Notes: a model not told the origin generated them from the sequence alone. Positions 12,550 to 28,701 are shown, counted from the first letter of the stretch. The stretch is DNA of 64,000 nt from Henckelia pumila (GCF_033568475.1 NW_027331831.1:8680001-8744000); one strand, 5' to 3'. A program made the numbers and translations.

Positions 12550-13285
12550 GAAAACTACATATACATTTTTCCATAATATGATCATTTAAACTTGGATAAA
12601 ATTGAAACAATCTTGTTTACTATTTAATTTACGATACCAAATAAGATTATATTTATAAAAATTACATACCCCGACATAAAGTTAAAGTATACGTATGACT
12701 TTGTTCTGATATATGTTAAGAAGTCACTCATCTTCAAAAGCCATCATTCTATCAACAAGTAGACTCCCACAAAGACACTTTACATTATTATGTGTTGATT
12801 TCATGTGAGTTAGCATAACAGATCTATATATATTAAACTTATCGATTCAGTATAGAGTGAAAACTAATACTCGTTATAAAAAAAGTAATATTTTTGAGTA
12901 AAAGACCCGTCTCATAAAATTGACTCGCAAAACAATTATTATGCAATATTGTTTGATCCGTAAGACAATTATTATGTATAAAGTGAAAACTACATATATA
13001 TTTTCTATAATATGGTCATTTAAACTTGGATATACGTGTGACTTTGTTCTGATATGTTAAGAAGTCCCTCATCTTCAAAAGTCACCATTCTATAAACAAG
13101 TAAACTCCCACAAAGCCACCTTACATTATTATGTGTTGATTCCATGTGAGTTAGCCTAACAGATCTATATATGTGAAACATGTCGATTCAGTATAGAGTG
13201 AAAACTAATACACTAGTTATAAAAAAAAGTAATACTTCTGAGTAAAAAATCCGTCTCACAAAATTGACCTGCAAGACAAAATATG
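12550..13285. repeat. Tandem direct duplication
   Basis: Unit 1 is about 12550-12945 and unit 2 about 12985-13282. Both start GAAAACTACATATA and contain CATCTTCAAAAG, CTCCCACAAAG, TTACATTATTATGTGTTGAT and CGATTCAGTATAGAGTGAAA in the same order. Unit 2 lacks about 90 bp present near 12598-12690 of unit 1. Both end in a GAGTAAAA...CCGTCTCA block that also occurs in the small repeats elsewhere in the window. No gene. Confidence 0.75.
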
Positions 13286-15242
13286 CTGCATTGTTTGAGG
13301 TATGGATTTCTAGCAAAACATCCTCTTTCCATTAAAGGTTAGAAATAACAAATAAAAAATGATATTCAATCCAATCCAACACTGTAAAAAGCGTGATTCC
13401 GAGTTAATTCTAGCCACGAGCTTGGGTCTCACATGGTATGAGGCTTGTGTAGTACCAAATGGACCACTTAACTTTAGCAACTTTAACATGGGTAGTAGTG
13501 ATGGATAGCAAATTAGCAACACGCTTTTTAATATAAAAACTGGCAGTTTCCACCACGAGCCGTACACCGAGCCCTCCATTTGGCTTCCACACGCAGGCTT
13601 TCACTAAACACGCTTTTTAGAATCTAATCTCCCCTAAAAGATGTGGGATTCTATGATGAGATGTATGCAAATGTGGACAACAGCAATACTTCATTTACAC
13701 ATCTACACACTTTGACACACATACATGTGTGTATACTTATCGGTCTTATGTAGATGTCGCGTGCTTCCTTACACTCGTTATTATAGTTTCTTTTCTTAGT
13801 TTTAGTGAGTTGAGATAATTGTAACAGTCTCACAAGTTACTTTTGTAATATAAATCTTTGACACAATGAACCTACATGATTGTTATAAGATAATAATATT
13901 AATAAATAATACTAAAATCTTAAATTAATTAAGAACAAACAAAAACTACAAAAACTCATATGAGACAGTTTCACAGGTTACTTTTGTAATATACATCTTT
14001 GACACGACGAATCTATAAGAAATATTATTTTTATGTAGAAAATATTATTTTTCAAATATTAATTTTGGTCTTGGGTTATTTCTAGAATAGTTTTTTCAGA
14101 TTTCGAGTAAATTTTGAAGTTGGATGGATTGAAATTTGTGTTTAATGGAGAAATCCGTATCAGTTCAATATAAAAGAGTAACACTCCTGTGAGACGATCT
14201 CATCTGTGAGACAAGTCAACCCTACTTATATTTATAATAATAAGTAATACTTTTGGCATAAAATGTAATAATTTTTAATGGATAACTCATTTAAGAGACC
14301 CGTATAAAAAAATGACATTTGAAACTATCTAATAAGAATTTTTTTCATTATTTTTTGCACTACCCAAATTAGGGACCAGTTCATGCTGCCCTTGGAGTTG
14401 CTACTCAAGGACAAATCGAACTATCCGGATTAATCTGCAGATCAAATGATTTGATCTATAGATGATTATGGGCCGTTTGATATAACCTTGGGTAGCAACC
14501 CCAAAGATAGCATCGATCCAACCCATTAGATCAACACTCCCCCCACAAAAAAAAAGAAGAAAAAAGCACTGAAGCCATACGGATATATAACAGCTTGCAT
14601 TCTTGTTTTAGCTTCAAGACAAAGTGTTCAATTTTGCAGTCTGAAAAAAAAATTATTTTTTTCCAAATTTATTTGAATTTTTTTAATAATAAAAGTTAAA
14701 TTGAGACGGTGTAATGTTTTTTTTTAAAAATCCATTCTGAAATGAATTTTGGAAGTTATAAAAGCATGAGTGAAAATTATGTAACGTGGACTGAAAAAAT
14801 GATTATAAAATGAAGACATTAATGATTATAAAAGGAAGACATTATTAATCAGCGAAAAAGTGACCATATCCTCCCACATAAATAGACAATTTTATTTAAG
14901 TTTAGGTGTATCAAGAAAATTGTCCAGATTCTGGCCCCATTCCTTAAAAACTTATCCATGATTATTTTGCCTTAAATATGTCTTTTTACATATTTAGGAG
15001 GAGCAACACTAACCTATTTTTTTAAATTTTACATATTTACGATACCGTCTAACGAATTAATTTTTTAAGAAATAAATTTACTTCATTTGTAATCAAATTA
15101 CAATGTTATGGATGGATCGTCTCATATTAGACTTAACTTTTGGATACAATTTACAAGGCTAGAGTTATCAACCGAAAGAATTCTTTGGAATCTGTTGAAT
15201 CTTGATGGGACTAACGTCGTTTTACGCGTGTATATAAACATA
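13286..15242. other. Intergenic, repeat relics, no gene seen
   Basis: It contains diverged copies of the GTGAGACGATCTCAT small-repeat family (about 13955-14040 and 14185-14345) and a compact hairpin at 14383-14513 listed separately. Two overlapping minus-strand open frames near 13310-13604 have no recognisable domain, no splice structure and no neighbouring support, so I do not call them genes. Confidence 0.45.
14383..14513. repeat. Compact hairpin-forming inverted repeat
   Basis: The left arm 14383-14410 (starting ATGCTGCCCTTGGAGTTGCT) pairs with 14486-14513 (ending CCCCAAAGATAGCAT) with only a few mismatches. The loop contains a perfect inner palindrome GATCAAATGATTTGATC at 14440-14456. 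The size would fit a minimal MITE or a precursor-like RNA hairpin. Nothing in the sequence shows transcription. Confidence 0.6.
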
Positions 15243-15637
15243 TAAGGCTCCGTTTGTTAGGAATGATAGGATAAATAAAATATAGATAAGTAATGTAATG
15301 TAATAAAAAATAAATAAGAAATGATAGTGAATATAGTAATTGATTTGATTGATAGATTATAGTTTATTTGATTTGATTAGTTAAATTTTATATAAAAATA
15401 CAAAATTACCATTTTATCCTTTTTAATAATAAATAAAATATGAATAACATTATTTATAAATGGTAATATAGTAATTTAAATTCGATGATTTGATTGATGT
15501 AAGATAAATAATTAATGATTTGATTGATGTAAAATAAATACTTAATAGAAGGATAAATAATATGATGAGAAGAACGTAGGATTATACAAGATAAATTATA
15601 CATGGATATATAAAAATCCTACCAAATCGGAGCCTAA
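15243..15637. mobile_element. Tourist-type (PIF/Harbinger) MITE with TAA TSD
   Basis: The element is 15246-15634 (389 bp). The ends GGCTCCGTTTGTTAGGA and TCCTACCAAATCGGAGCC are inverted copies, matching the GGCTCCGTTTGG-type termini of plant Tourist-like MITEs. Flanks are TAA on both sides (15243-15245 and 15635-15637), the 3-bp target size of PIF/Harbinger. The interior has repeated GATTTGATTGATGTAA units. It lies about 0.4 kb upstream of the ABCC start and may contribute to that promoter region. Confidence 0.75.
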
Positions 15638-15762
15638 TTAAATATAGAACCCAAAGCAAGAAAACATCGAGTCACAGAACAATAGTACACGGTGACTAAT
15701 GCCCAAGATTCCTTCACATCATTCTACCAACCTTAAAAAAAGAAAAAAGAAAAAAAAAGTCC

Positions 15763-15806
15763 CACGTGCTCTCTAGGCATTTGATCCAATAGTGGATATA
15801 TATATA
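15763..15806 (+). promoter_or_regulatory. Putative core promoter of the ABCC gene
   Basis: A G-box core CACGTG (15763-15768), a CCAAT motif (15786-15790) and a TATA-like TATATATATA run (15796-15806) lie in order about 215-258 bases upstream of the start codon at 16021. A six-codon upstream ORF, ATG at 15980 to TAG at 15997, lies in the presumed 5' leader. Spacing is plausible for a plant promoter, but no transcription start can be read from the sequence. Confidence 0.4.
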
Positions 15807-16020
15807 CATGTGTACAGCCACATAGTGTGTATAAATCATCATGCTTTGGCGTTGTAATTTGTCTTCTAATCATTAATCTCCCTACATGAGGGAATTTTTC
15901 ATGTTACATGTTTTTCTGTTTCTGAATCTTTGTTGCGTTTTCTGGGTTTTCGTAGTGCTTGTGCAAAGAACAGGAAATAATGGTTTTTGAAGTTTAGATT
16001 TTGTGTGTGTCTGTGAGAAG

Positions 16021-21186
<5,166 letters not shown>

Positions 21187-22484
21187 GATATGTTCAAGTT
21201 TATGCTGATTCTAACCAACACAAGATAGGTAGAACTTTGTGATCTTGTTAACGATGCAAGAATAGAGTTTTGCAAATCATCCTCCTTGTACAAGTTCATA
21301 GAATGAAAAATATAAGAATTCTATCATGCATGTTAGGAGTTTTAGATGTATCTAACCTGGCCATATATTTATTTTATTATGTTATTAAACTTGTGACGCT
21401 TTAGTGTTATATTTCGTTATTTCATTTAATGTCAAATTTGCCACAATTTAGTTTGCGATCAACCAAACTCTATCTTACGTAAAGTTGCTATGATTAACCT
21501 CTGGATTTGAAATCATTGCTTATATACCCAATATTGGTCATAATTCACAAGAACATTCTTCACAAGAATATTGGTCATAATTCACAAGAACATATTGTTC
21601 GAGGAACCCTAGATGCTGTCGGAGTAAAGGATGGTCAACAAGGGCATTCTAGTGCGTTGTAGATTGTTATCCAAAACTTGCATGATGCCATGTGAATCGC
21701 TATATTCAAGAAAAAAAAAGTCTAATATACAAGTATCGCGTGCCACTACCATGTGAATCGCTATATTCAAAAAAAAAAGTCTAATATACAAGTATCGCAT
21801 GTCATCGATACTAGTATACGTTAAAATTATAACAAATCCAACTATTGTATGACGATTTGTATCTTTTCCATACAAATATAATCCATTCAAATATAATCCA
21901 TTCAAATTGCGGTACAACTCTTCATTATTTTCTGTAATTATGATATTATGCTAATTTGAAAATAAATTAAATTAAGGATGAAAAAATACCATACAAACAC
22001 GCGTACATTAGTATTGAATGAACGATTGTCTTGTAGCTCACGAGTTTCAACACATATAAATTAATCTTTAAAGTTATTTTTTTAAAATAAACTAGTAAGT
22101 ATGCGCACATGTTATACGATTTGAAAAGACGAAATTTATAAGAAGTTAAGGAAAATTAAATATTTATGTAGATTTATTTGAGAAAGCAAAATTTTCATTG
22201 TCCATTGAAGCTTGAATAAAAATCATGGTATTCATTTTAAATTCTCGATATTAAAAAAAATTATTAATTCTTCTGTCGCTTAATTTTCACTTTTTGGTCA
22301 TGACTGTTGTTAAATGGGCATGACACAATTAAACTCTCACCTTCTTTAATTTTGGCACAAAGATAAAATGGACAGTACATAATTAAACTCACATTTTTTA
22401 AGATAAAAATATAAAATATTAGATTAGACTTTGGAGGCTATAGAAGAAAAACAACAACAATAATAATAACAAATTAAATGAGTA
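21187..22484. other. Intergenic downstream of ABCC
   Basis: The first 150-200 bases are the likely 3' untranslated region, with the A-rich GAATGAAAAATATAAG near 21300 as a possible polyadenylation region. The rest is AT-rich and holds a short tandem duplication (21689-21808) and small direct repeats such as TTCACAAGAACAT (about 21545-21595). I see no gene. Confidence 0.5.
21689..21808. repeat. 61-bp tandem duplication
   Basis: Two adjacent units starting at 21689 and 21750 share CATGTGAATCGCTATATTCA, an A-run, and TCTAATATACAAGTATCGC in order. They differ mainly in A-run length. Likely replication slippage; no function is evident. Confidence 0.75.
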
Positions 22485-22658
22485 AATTGCTTATAAATCC
22501 CTAAACCTATAATCAACTTATTTATAAATCCCTACCTAATTAAAACTTAGTTTTCACTCCCTGAAGAAAGAAATTTTTTCCACAAATCCCCAATATACCC
22601 TTATTTTTTAAAAAAATAATAATAATAAAAAATAAAAAAATAAAAAAAATATGAGAGA
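22485..22658. repeat. Left arm of an imperfect inverted repeat bracketing the provirus
   Basis: The order of blocks AAATTGCTTATAAATCCCTA, AACTTAGTTTTCACTCCCTG and CCCCAATATACCCTTATTTT recurs inverted and diverged at about 30070-30206, where the minus strand reads GGCAACTTACAAATCACTCC, AACTTTGTTTCAACTCCCTA and AAAAATGCCCTTGTTCTTAA. Together the arms look like the two halves of a MITE-like element of about 150 bp per arm with the viral genome between them. Target duplications were not found. Confidence 0.5.
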
Positions 22659-24685
22659 ATGGATAATAAAAACAAAACTAATCCAAATAGTATATATATA
22701 AAAATTCAAATTAAAATTAAAGAACATAAACCATATCATATGCATGCTTATGTTGATACAGGAGCAAGTATGTGTTTAGAAAGTAAACATATATTTCCAA
22801 ATCATTATTGAAAGAAATATGATAAAGGATTAAAAGTTCGAATAGGAGATGGATCAATAATCATGCTTGATACAGTAGCAGAAAAATTAAAAATAGAAAT
22901 TGAGGAAACAAAATTTGTAATACCTATTATATACCAAATAGAATCAGAAATGGACATTATAATAGGAAATAACTTTTTAAGAGAATATCTTCCTTTTACA
23001 CAATTTGAAAATCACATAACTTTAAACAAATGATCATCAATGATTTACATTCCTAAAATAAGAACAGAATTTCGTGTAGGAAATGAAGGATTTACAAAGA
23101 ATTTTCATAAACGAAATACAAATCCAATAGAACTAAAAATAGAAAATATTTTAACAATTAATCCTGAAAAAAAAATCATGAAGAAATTTTATGATATTTG
23201 TTCTGAAAATCCTCAGGACAAAATAAAGAAAAGAAAACAATTCATTGCTTCAATAAAACTCAAAGACCCTAATATCACAATTCGTGAAGCACCAAGAAGA
23301 TGCAACATGGATGATGTAAAAATATTCGAAAAGAATTATTAAAATTTAAGATAATCATCCCTAGTAAGAGTCCATACTCTTCACCAGCCTTTTATGTCAG
23401 TAAGAAAGATACTGATAAGAAAAGAATGGTAATTGATTATCGAAAAATTAATAAAGCAACAATTATGGACGAATATTATATCCCAAATAAAAATGATTTA
23501 CTATCTTATATAGGAGAAATGAATCTAGATTGTAAATCAGGATTCTGGCAAATTCAGCTAGAACCACAAACACAATTACTTACAGCATTTAGTTGTTCAA
23601 AAGGACAGTATCAATGGACTGTATTACCTTTCGGACTCAAACAAGCACCAGGTATCTTTCAAAGATATATGGATGAATCTTTTAAATCATATGTAGATTT
23701 TTGTTGTGTTTACATAGATGACATATTAATTTACTCAAAAACATTAGATCAACATTATAAAGACCTCGTGACTGTATTAGATATTTGTCATAAAGATGGA
23801 ATTATACTTTCTGAAAAGAAAGCACAATTGTTTAAAACAAAAATAAATTATTTAGGACTACAAATAGAAGACGGAAAATATTGTTTACAACAGCATATAC
23901 TTAAAAAAATTCACGATTTTCCTAGTGAAATCAAGGATAAAGATCAATTAAGAAGATTCTTAGGATTATTAACTTATTTTGAAAATTATATTAAGAAACT
24001 TGCAGAAATCAGAAAACCTCTTCAGGCAAAACTTAAACAGGACTATAAGTGAAAATGGTCTAAAGAAGATACTAATTATATAGACACTATTAAAAAGAAA
24101 ATAATTAGTAATCTTCCTGAGTTATATTTTCCTTGCAATAAAGACATAATAATAATAATTGAAACAGACGCTTCAGATGAATACTGAGGAGCATGTTTAA
24201 AAGCTTATACAGGAGAAAGAAATTTAGAAGAGCTAACCAAAACAGCTACCAAGAATAATGAAGAATTATGTAATTATACATCAGGAACTTTTCAAGGCGC
24301 ACAACTAAATTATCACTCGAATGAAAAGGAATTATTAGCCTTAATATTTATAATTAGTACTTATGAAATTTATCTTATCTCTAAACCATTTTTAGTAAGA
24401 ACAGATAATATGAATTTAACATATTTCAAGACAAGGAAAATATCGAGAAATGCAGGGAGAAATGCAGCAAGACTAATTAGATGGCAATTGGAACTAAACC
24501 ATTATCAGTTCGAGATCCAACATGTCAAAGGAACGGATAATTCATTACCCGATGCATTAACCAGAGAACTTCATCCAAATTATACTATCCGTAGTAACGA
24601 GATAACAAAGGAGATCCTAAGTGATCCAGAAAATGACTACAAGTCATCCGAACTTGCCTCAGAAAGCATGGAGAATATAAATTGA
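22659..24685 (+). pseudogene. Caulimovirid Pol (aspartic protease, reverse transcriptase, RNase H), broken
   Basis: In the virus family this polyprotein carries the protease and reverse-transcribes the pregenomic RNA. The ATG at 22659 begins a frame with the protease motif VDTGAS (about codons 34-39). The reverse transcriptase follows with a YIDD catalytic box at 23711-23722 and flanking LPFG and LGL blocks, then RNase H ending in a conserved GTDNSLPDALTREL stretch. Breaks: in-frame TGA at 22809, 23031, 24050 and 24185, and a frameshift in an A-run near 23318-23323, after which the old frame ends at 23342. All four stops are TGA; in family alignments at least the RNase H one (after SDEY) falls where Trp is expected. 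The final stop at 24683 lies in a 90-bp tandem repeat, so the true C-terminus may have been displaced. Inactive copy. Confidence 0.9.
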
Positions 24686-24819
24686 TGAAATGAGATTTAT
24701 ATTCAGAAACATGAATTATTTTATGGCTTCAAGTCATCCGAACATGCCTCAGAAAGCATCGAGAATATAAATTGATGAAATGAGATTTATATTCAGAAAC
24801 ATGAATTACTCTATGAGTA
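24640..24819. repeat. 90-bp tandem duplication spanning the Pol stop
   Basis: Two units, 24640-24729 and 24730-24819, share AAGTCATCCGAAC, CCTCAGAAAGCAT and TGATGAAATGAGATTTATAT in order with only a few substitutions. Each carries the AATATAAATTGATG Pol-end context. The duplication could predate integration or be slippage after it. Confidence 0.85.
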
Positions 24820-24933
24820 AAATAATCAATCTCATAAAGATTGGTTCAATTCTTGCAAAAGAATTCATAAATGCAATGATACGCATAATAAAACTATCCG
24901 AATTACTCACGATAAAGAGTTAAATTTCTAACC

Positions 24934-24935
<2 letters not shown>

Positions 24936-24977
<42 letters not shown>
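24936..24977. repeat. (AT)n microsatellite inside the provirus
   Basis: About 42 bases of uninterrupted AT dinucleotides lie between Pol and the transactivator ORF, 15 bases upstream of the latter's ATG. AT repeats are known at the joints of some plant endogenous pararetroviruses, so this may be an internal joint or a later expansion. Confidence 0.85.
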
Positions 24978-24981
<4 letters not shown>

Positions 24982-24991
24982 CTCGTGCAGG

Positions 24992-26168
24992 ATGAACAAA
25001 CTAAATCAATTAGAGGAAATATTGATCGACATACAGAAAGAAATTCAAATTCTTCAACAAAAAGAAAAGAATATAATCGAAAAAATTCAGAGGATAAAAG
25101 AGAAGATGACAACCTCGTCATCATCATCCTCACCAAGAACACCAAAAAAGATAGCAACTCCATTTGATAAAATAATGGAGATGAATGAGAAACAGTCAGT
25201 GCTCACAGCCAACACTGACAACAAATAAAAAGAAAAGAAAAAAGAATCGGTGGTCACAGCCAACACCAAGAAAAATAAAAAAGAAGAAAGGACGTTTAAA
25301 AGCGCCCTTGAAACAAGAGAAAGAAAGATGGTCAATTTGCGACCACGGAAACCAATTTTTGAAAAAACAAATTTTCCAGAAAAACTCAAAACTGAATTCT
25401 TTGAAACACTAAACTATTTGAGAATAGCCAAACCATCTGTAGGATCTTGGCTACAAACTTGTGACACACAGAGCATATCAAGAGCAAGAACACTGCAGGG
25501 TGCTCCAACGCATGAAGTCGCAAGATTTTTTTCACATGGATTATTAAGCGGATTAGAAGTCAGTCCCAACAATCAAGAGATAAGAACTATTTTCATATCA
25601 ACTGAGAAATAGTATTATCTAGTTCAAGAAAGTAGTCTTCAAAGACGATCCAGTGTTAACATTAAGTATTCATTCAACCCTTCCAGATTGGGAAAATGAC
25701 AAATTCTATCAACCGATGATATACATCCAATGTCGAAGAAATAAAGACAAGTTCTTATTTGAAGGATCAAATGAAGAGAAACCAGTAATGGATATCTCAA
25801 CACTTTCTGAGATAAGAATAAAGACATTGATTGATATGATCTCAAAGACAGAAAAGATTGATGGAAACTCAAAGGTTAAAATAAATTTTGCAACCAGTAA
25901 AATTTTATTAACCACTGGATACAAGGAGACAATCCAAAAGAAAGAACAAGCCATGTTAGCTCAATTCGAAGCTCCAATCTATGAAGCAAGAGTTGACATG
26001 ACCCAAAAAACCCAACAAATGCTATGTCAAAGACTAAGAACAATGATATTCACTTACAAATGTGGACATTGCCAAACAATTCAGACAGAAGAAGCAGCTG
26101 TCAAAGAAGACAAACCAATAAAGAAATTGTCCGAATGTGCCAGTGAGTCAGATAGTGACACAATGTAA
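24992..26168 (+). pseudogene. Caulimovirus-type transactivator/viroplasmin (ORF VI-like), broken
   Basis: In the family this protein forms inclusion bodies and promotes translation of the polycistronic RNA. The position between Pol and the intergenic promoter is as expected. The ATG at 24992 opens a Gln/Glu/Lys-rich coiled-coil N-terminus. A central block contains a folded region (about 25340-25600). The C-terminus carries a YKCGHC cysteine pair followed by an acidic tail, the usual end of this family. Breaks: TAA at 25226 in frame, TAG at 25610, a frameshift near 25600-25610 and a TAG at 25620 in the new frame. The frame then stays open to 26168. The family is recognised by position and C-terminal motif, less by overall identity. 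Confidence 0.75.
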
Positions 26169-26304
26169 AAACAAAAGAAATCGTGGACCACACCACATGT
26201 GAAAGGCATCCACTCAGATGTAAAATGAGTTGTCTTCCATTATGTAGTATCGGGTGGTCCCCCTCTTTTCCTTTATTTTAATTTTGTATGCGTTTCTCCA
26301 CGCC

Positions 26305-26312
26305 TATAAAAG
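26305..26312 (+). promoter_or_regulatory. TATA box of the proviral promoter
   Basis: TATAAAAG preceded by CTCCACGCC and followed by GAGATG. It is the only strong TATA match in the region, with the expected spacing to the downstream leader. The start of transcription would fall at about 26335-26345. Confidence 0.7.
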
Positions 26313-26944
26313 GAGATGTTTGTGTTGTAAATAAGGAAGTGAAGTTTGAGTATCTCTCTCTCTCTTCTTAAGTTTCTTACAATCTGGTTCATACAAGACG
26401 TATGAAAACTATCAGAAACTAAGAAACATAAAATCAGAAAAAAAATTAAGCCTTATGACTAATAACTAAACAAGCAGGGCGTAAGGAGGATAAGGTTGGA
26501 AGCCAACCATTGAAGATTCATGGTTAGAGTAAACCTGAAAATCCATAGAGTAAGTACCAGTTGATCAAGCGATCGTTAAGAGAAAGCAAGGATTTGGCCT
26601 CTGCTCAAAACCAAGACTCATTCAATCAAGGTAACCTTCCCAAATCTCCTGCAGCCCTTAATTTAAAGAAATAGTCAAAATACATTAATCATGTCATCAT
26701 CCTTTATAAGAAATGGAATATTAATAATAAAAAACTGGTTTGAAATAGAAGATGATCATGAATATGATACATTTTATGAATATCGTTTAAATACTTCCGA
26801 TTAAACCATATTTGAATCAATTTATCAACTAAAATTTGTAATAATAACCTATGAATGGAACCAAATTAATCTGAAAACATGTATCTGTTATAAATGAATC
26901 AGATCTGTAAAACATGAATGAGAATTCATAAGAATTCCGCAACC

Positions 26945-26956
26945 TGGTATCAGAGC
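26945..26956 (+). promoter_or_regulatory. Initiator tRNA-Met primer-binding site
   Basis: TGGTATCAGAGC is the complement of the 3' end of plant initiator tRNA-Met and is the consensus minus-strand primer site of caulimovirids. It lies at the end of the leader, 18 bases before the first small ORF. By convention it is position 1 of such genomes, which makes the permutation of this copy explicit. Confidence 0.9.
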
Positions 26957-26974
26957 GGTTAAAGTAGATTATTA

Positions 26975-27193
26975 ATGCCTGGATTAACTTTAGATATTGA
27001 GATTAAAAATTTATTTGATAAAATAATCTTATTAAAAGATTCAAGCCAAATAAATGAATATTGGAATAGAATAAAAGATCTACAAACCCTTTATTTCAAA
27101 AATCATAAAAAGGAACATTTTTCAAGCACCTGGAAAATGATAATACAAATTTCTGAAAATGAAAAAATTGAAGAAATAACAATCTGTTATTAA
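26975..27193 (+). CDS. Small ORF after the primer site (ORF VII-like), intact, 72 aa
   Basis: ATG at 26975 to TAA at 27191. This is the first ORF after the leader, the place of the small ORF VII in caulimoviruses. The predicted product is charged, with Trp, Ile and Lys-rich segments, and has no motif I recognise. It is one of the few proviral frames without a stop. It is unlikely to be a host gene and its role is unknown. Confidence 0.5.
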   Translation: MPGLTLDIEIKNLFDKIILLKDSSQINEYWNRIKDLQTLYFKNHKKEHFSSTWKMIIQISENEKIEEITICY

Positions 27194-27239
27194 TAAGAAT
27201 AAACTTTGTTATCGAAACCCGATCAACAAAAACAAAATA

Positions 27240-27482
27240 ATGAAAGTAACAATTTTTACTAAATGAAAAATATATGAAAATACAAAAACAAATATCTTTA
27301 ATTTATATTCTCAAAATATAAATTTTGATATAGAAAATTGTGAAAACAATTTGAAACATCTCAAGAATTGTCAATCTTCAATTGATAATTTCGAAGATTT
27401 TCAGAATCTATTAGAACAAATAGATTCAACAAAAAGACTTCTAATAGCTTTAAGAAAATTAAGAAGTTCTATCATCTGTTAA
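27240..27482 (+). pseudogene. Second small ORF upstream of MP, one in-frame TGA
   Basis: ATG at 27240 runs in one frame to TAA at 27480-27482, one base before the MP start codon. This tight packing is typical of caulimovirid cistrons. It is interrupted by TGA at codon 9 (27264-27266). The rest reads as a Leu/Asn-rich, helical 70-residue segment without a recognised domain. A second small ORF at this position is not part of the classic caulimovirus layout. Confidence 0.5.
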
Positions 27483-27483
27483 A

Positions 27484-28425
27484 ATGACAGAAGTAACAAT
27501 TCCAAATCAAAACAGCCAGATTGATGAATTTGAAAAAAACCAAGTGTATAATTTGAATATTATATTTAATCAAAGTAAGTTTGCTGAAATACAGAAAACA
27601 TGATTTTCTAATTCAAAAACTAATCTAATAGATCAACCAGGAATATTAAGCAAGATTTCAAATTTTAATAATCCCAGAAAAAATTTAATTTATTATTCGA
27701 TTCGTACAAAAAAACGATCATGCAAAATAAATAACGAATTAAGGTCTAATACTCTGAAGTTGTTAACAACTCAAGATATTGATATCATCATGGCAAAAGC
27801 TAGTGAAAAAGAACGATCTGAAATAAAATATGTTCATATCGGAGGAATTGAAATAATAGTATCAGCTCACTACCGAGAAGGAATAGATACACCAATTGAA
27901 ATCACTGTTCGTGACAAAATGATACGTAATTTTGAGGATTCTATCCTTGAAAAAATTAAAGAAAACTTATGTTACAAAAAGATGAAATTTTGTATTTATC
28001 CGCAATACAATATATCTCTTTTTGATAAAAATATAAATGACGTTTTAACACTAGATTATTACTTTTATATAAATAATCTTATGTTAACAGAAAACCATCC
28101 AATCAATATAAACTATGTTGTCGGCATAGCAATGAGTAATAATTCTCAAACAGGAATAATTTCAACAAAACCAACTATTTTCGTTGAAAGAATGTTCGAA
28201 AATATTACAAGAATTGAACACCCTCGAAAAGAGTTTATTGAAGAAATAAATCCCTATAAAAGATGGAGTTCAGATGACCTCCAAATCACAAAACAGTCCG
28301 TACCAAGAAGATCATTATCATTCGCTAGACATGATGAAGATATTCTTGAAAAGATTGGAACCATGAATCAAAATATTCTTAAAATTAAACAAGCTATTGT
28401 TAATGAGTCAACCTCATCGCAATGA
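27484..28425 (+). pseudogene. Caulimovirid movement protein (30K superfamily), one in-frame TGA
   Basis: In the family this protein modifies plasmodesmata for cell-to-cell spread. The frame starts with ATG at 27484 and ends with TGA at 28423-28425 (313 codons), close to the family length. It contains the alternating beta-strand core of 30K proteins, including IKYVHIGGIEI and a VVGIAMSNN segment. It is broken by TGA at 27601-27603 (codon 40) and otherwise open. The stop overlaps the next start as TGATG, a compact arrangement seen between caulimovirus cistrons. The assignment rests on position, length and core pattern. Confidence 0.8.
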
Positions 28426-28701
28426 TGTCCTTAATAAAATTAAAAAAAGATTTAGGAGATTAATAAGATCAATCTATCAATACAAGAATTAGAGAAGAAT
28501 TTCAAAGAATATATTGATTTAGCAACGACTAGATTAATAATTGAACAAGAAAGACATAGTAATGAAATATTAAACTATCTTAAGAAAGTTCTTCAAATAG
28601 ATAAAGGAAAAAGGAAAATGAAAGAAGAACCACCATTCAAAATTGAATCATGGTATAGAAATCCCCTTAGTTATGACAAACATAAATATGGAGATGTTTA
28701 G
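28425..28701 (+). pseudogene. Virion-associated protein-like ORF (ORF III-like), frameshifted
   Basis: ATG at 28425 overlaps the MP stop. After 12 codons the frame meets TAA at 28461. The adjacent frame, from about 28470 to TAG at 28699, encodes an N-terminal coiled coil (IQELEKNFKEYIDL and following heptads) and a basic Lys/Arg-rich end. That is the architecture of the caulimovirus virion-associated DNA-binding protein. One indel in the A-rich start region (about 28438-28470) explains the break. At roughly 90 codons it is shorter than the family norm. It overlaps the CP start. Confidence 0.55.

Larger units (their letters stand above)
26169..26974 (+). promoter_or_regulatory. Large intergenic region: pregenomic RNA promoter and leader
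   Basis: It holds a clear TATA box, TATAAAAG (26305-26312), followed by a CTCTCTCTCTCT pyrimidine tract (about 26354-26366), and leads about 640 nt later to a tRNA-Met primer-binding site. That TATA-to-primer-site distance matches the long structured leader of caulimovirus pregenomic RNA. GTAAATAAGG just downstream of the TATA box resembles the area where these viruses place the RNA start and polyadenylation signal. There is no gene in this stretch. The motifs are intact, unlike the coding regions, so transcription remains possible unless silenced. Confidence 0.75.

Noticed and set aside
13310..13604. Two overlapping minus-strand open frames
   Set aside because: No domain, no consistent coding pattern, no splice signals. 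Likely chance frames in AT-rich intergenic DNA.
16003..16020. N-terminal extension of the ABCC transporter to 16003
   Set aside because: The codon at 16003 is GTG. The first ATG in frame is at 16021 and gives a normal ABCC N-terminus.
25087..25389. Minus-strand open frame opposite the viral transactivator
   Set aside because: Phe/Ser/Leu-rich shadow of an A-rich coding strand. The plus-strand frame has the family features.
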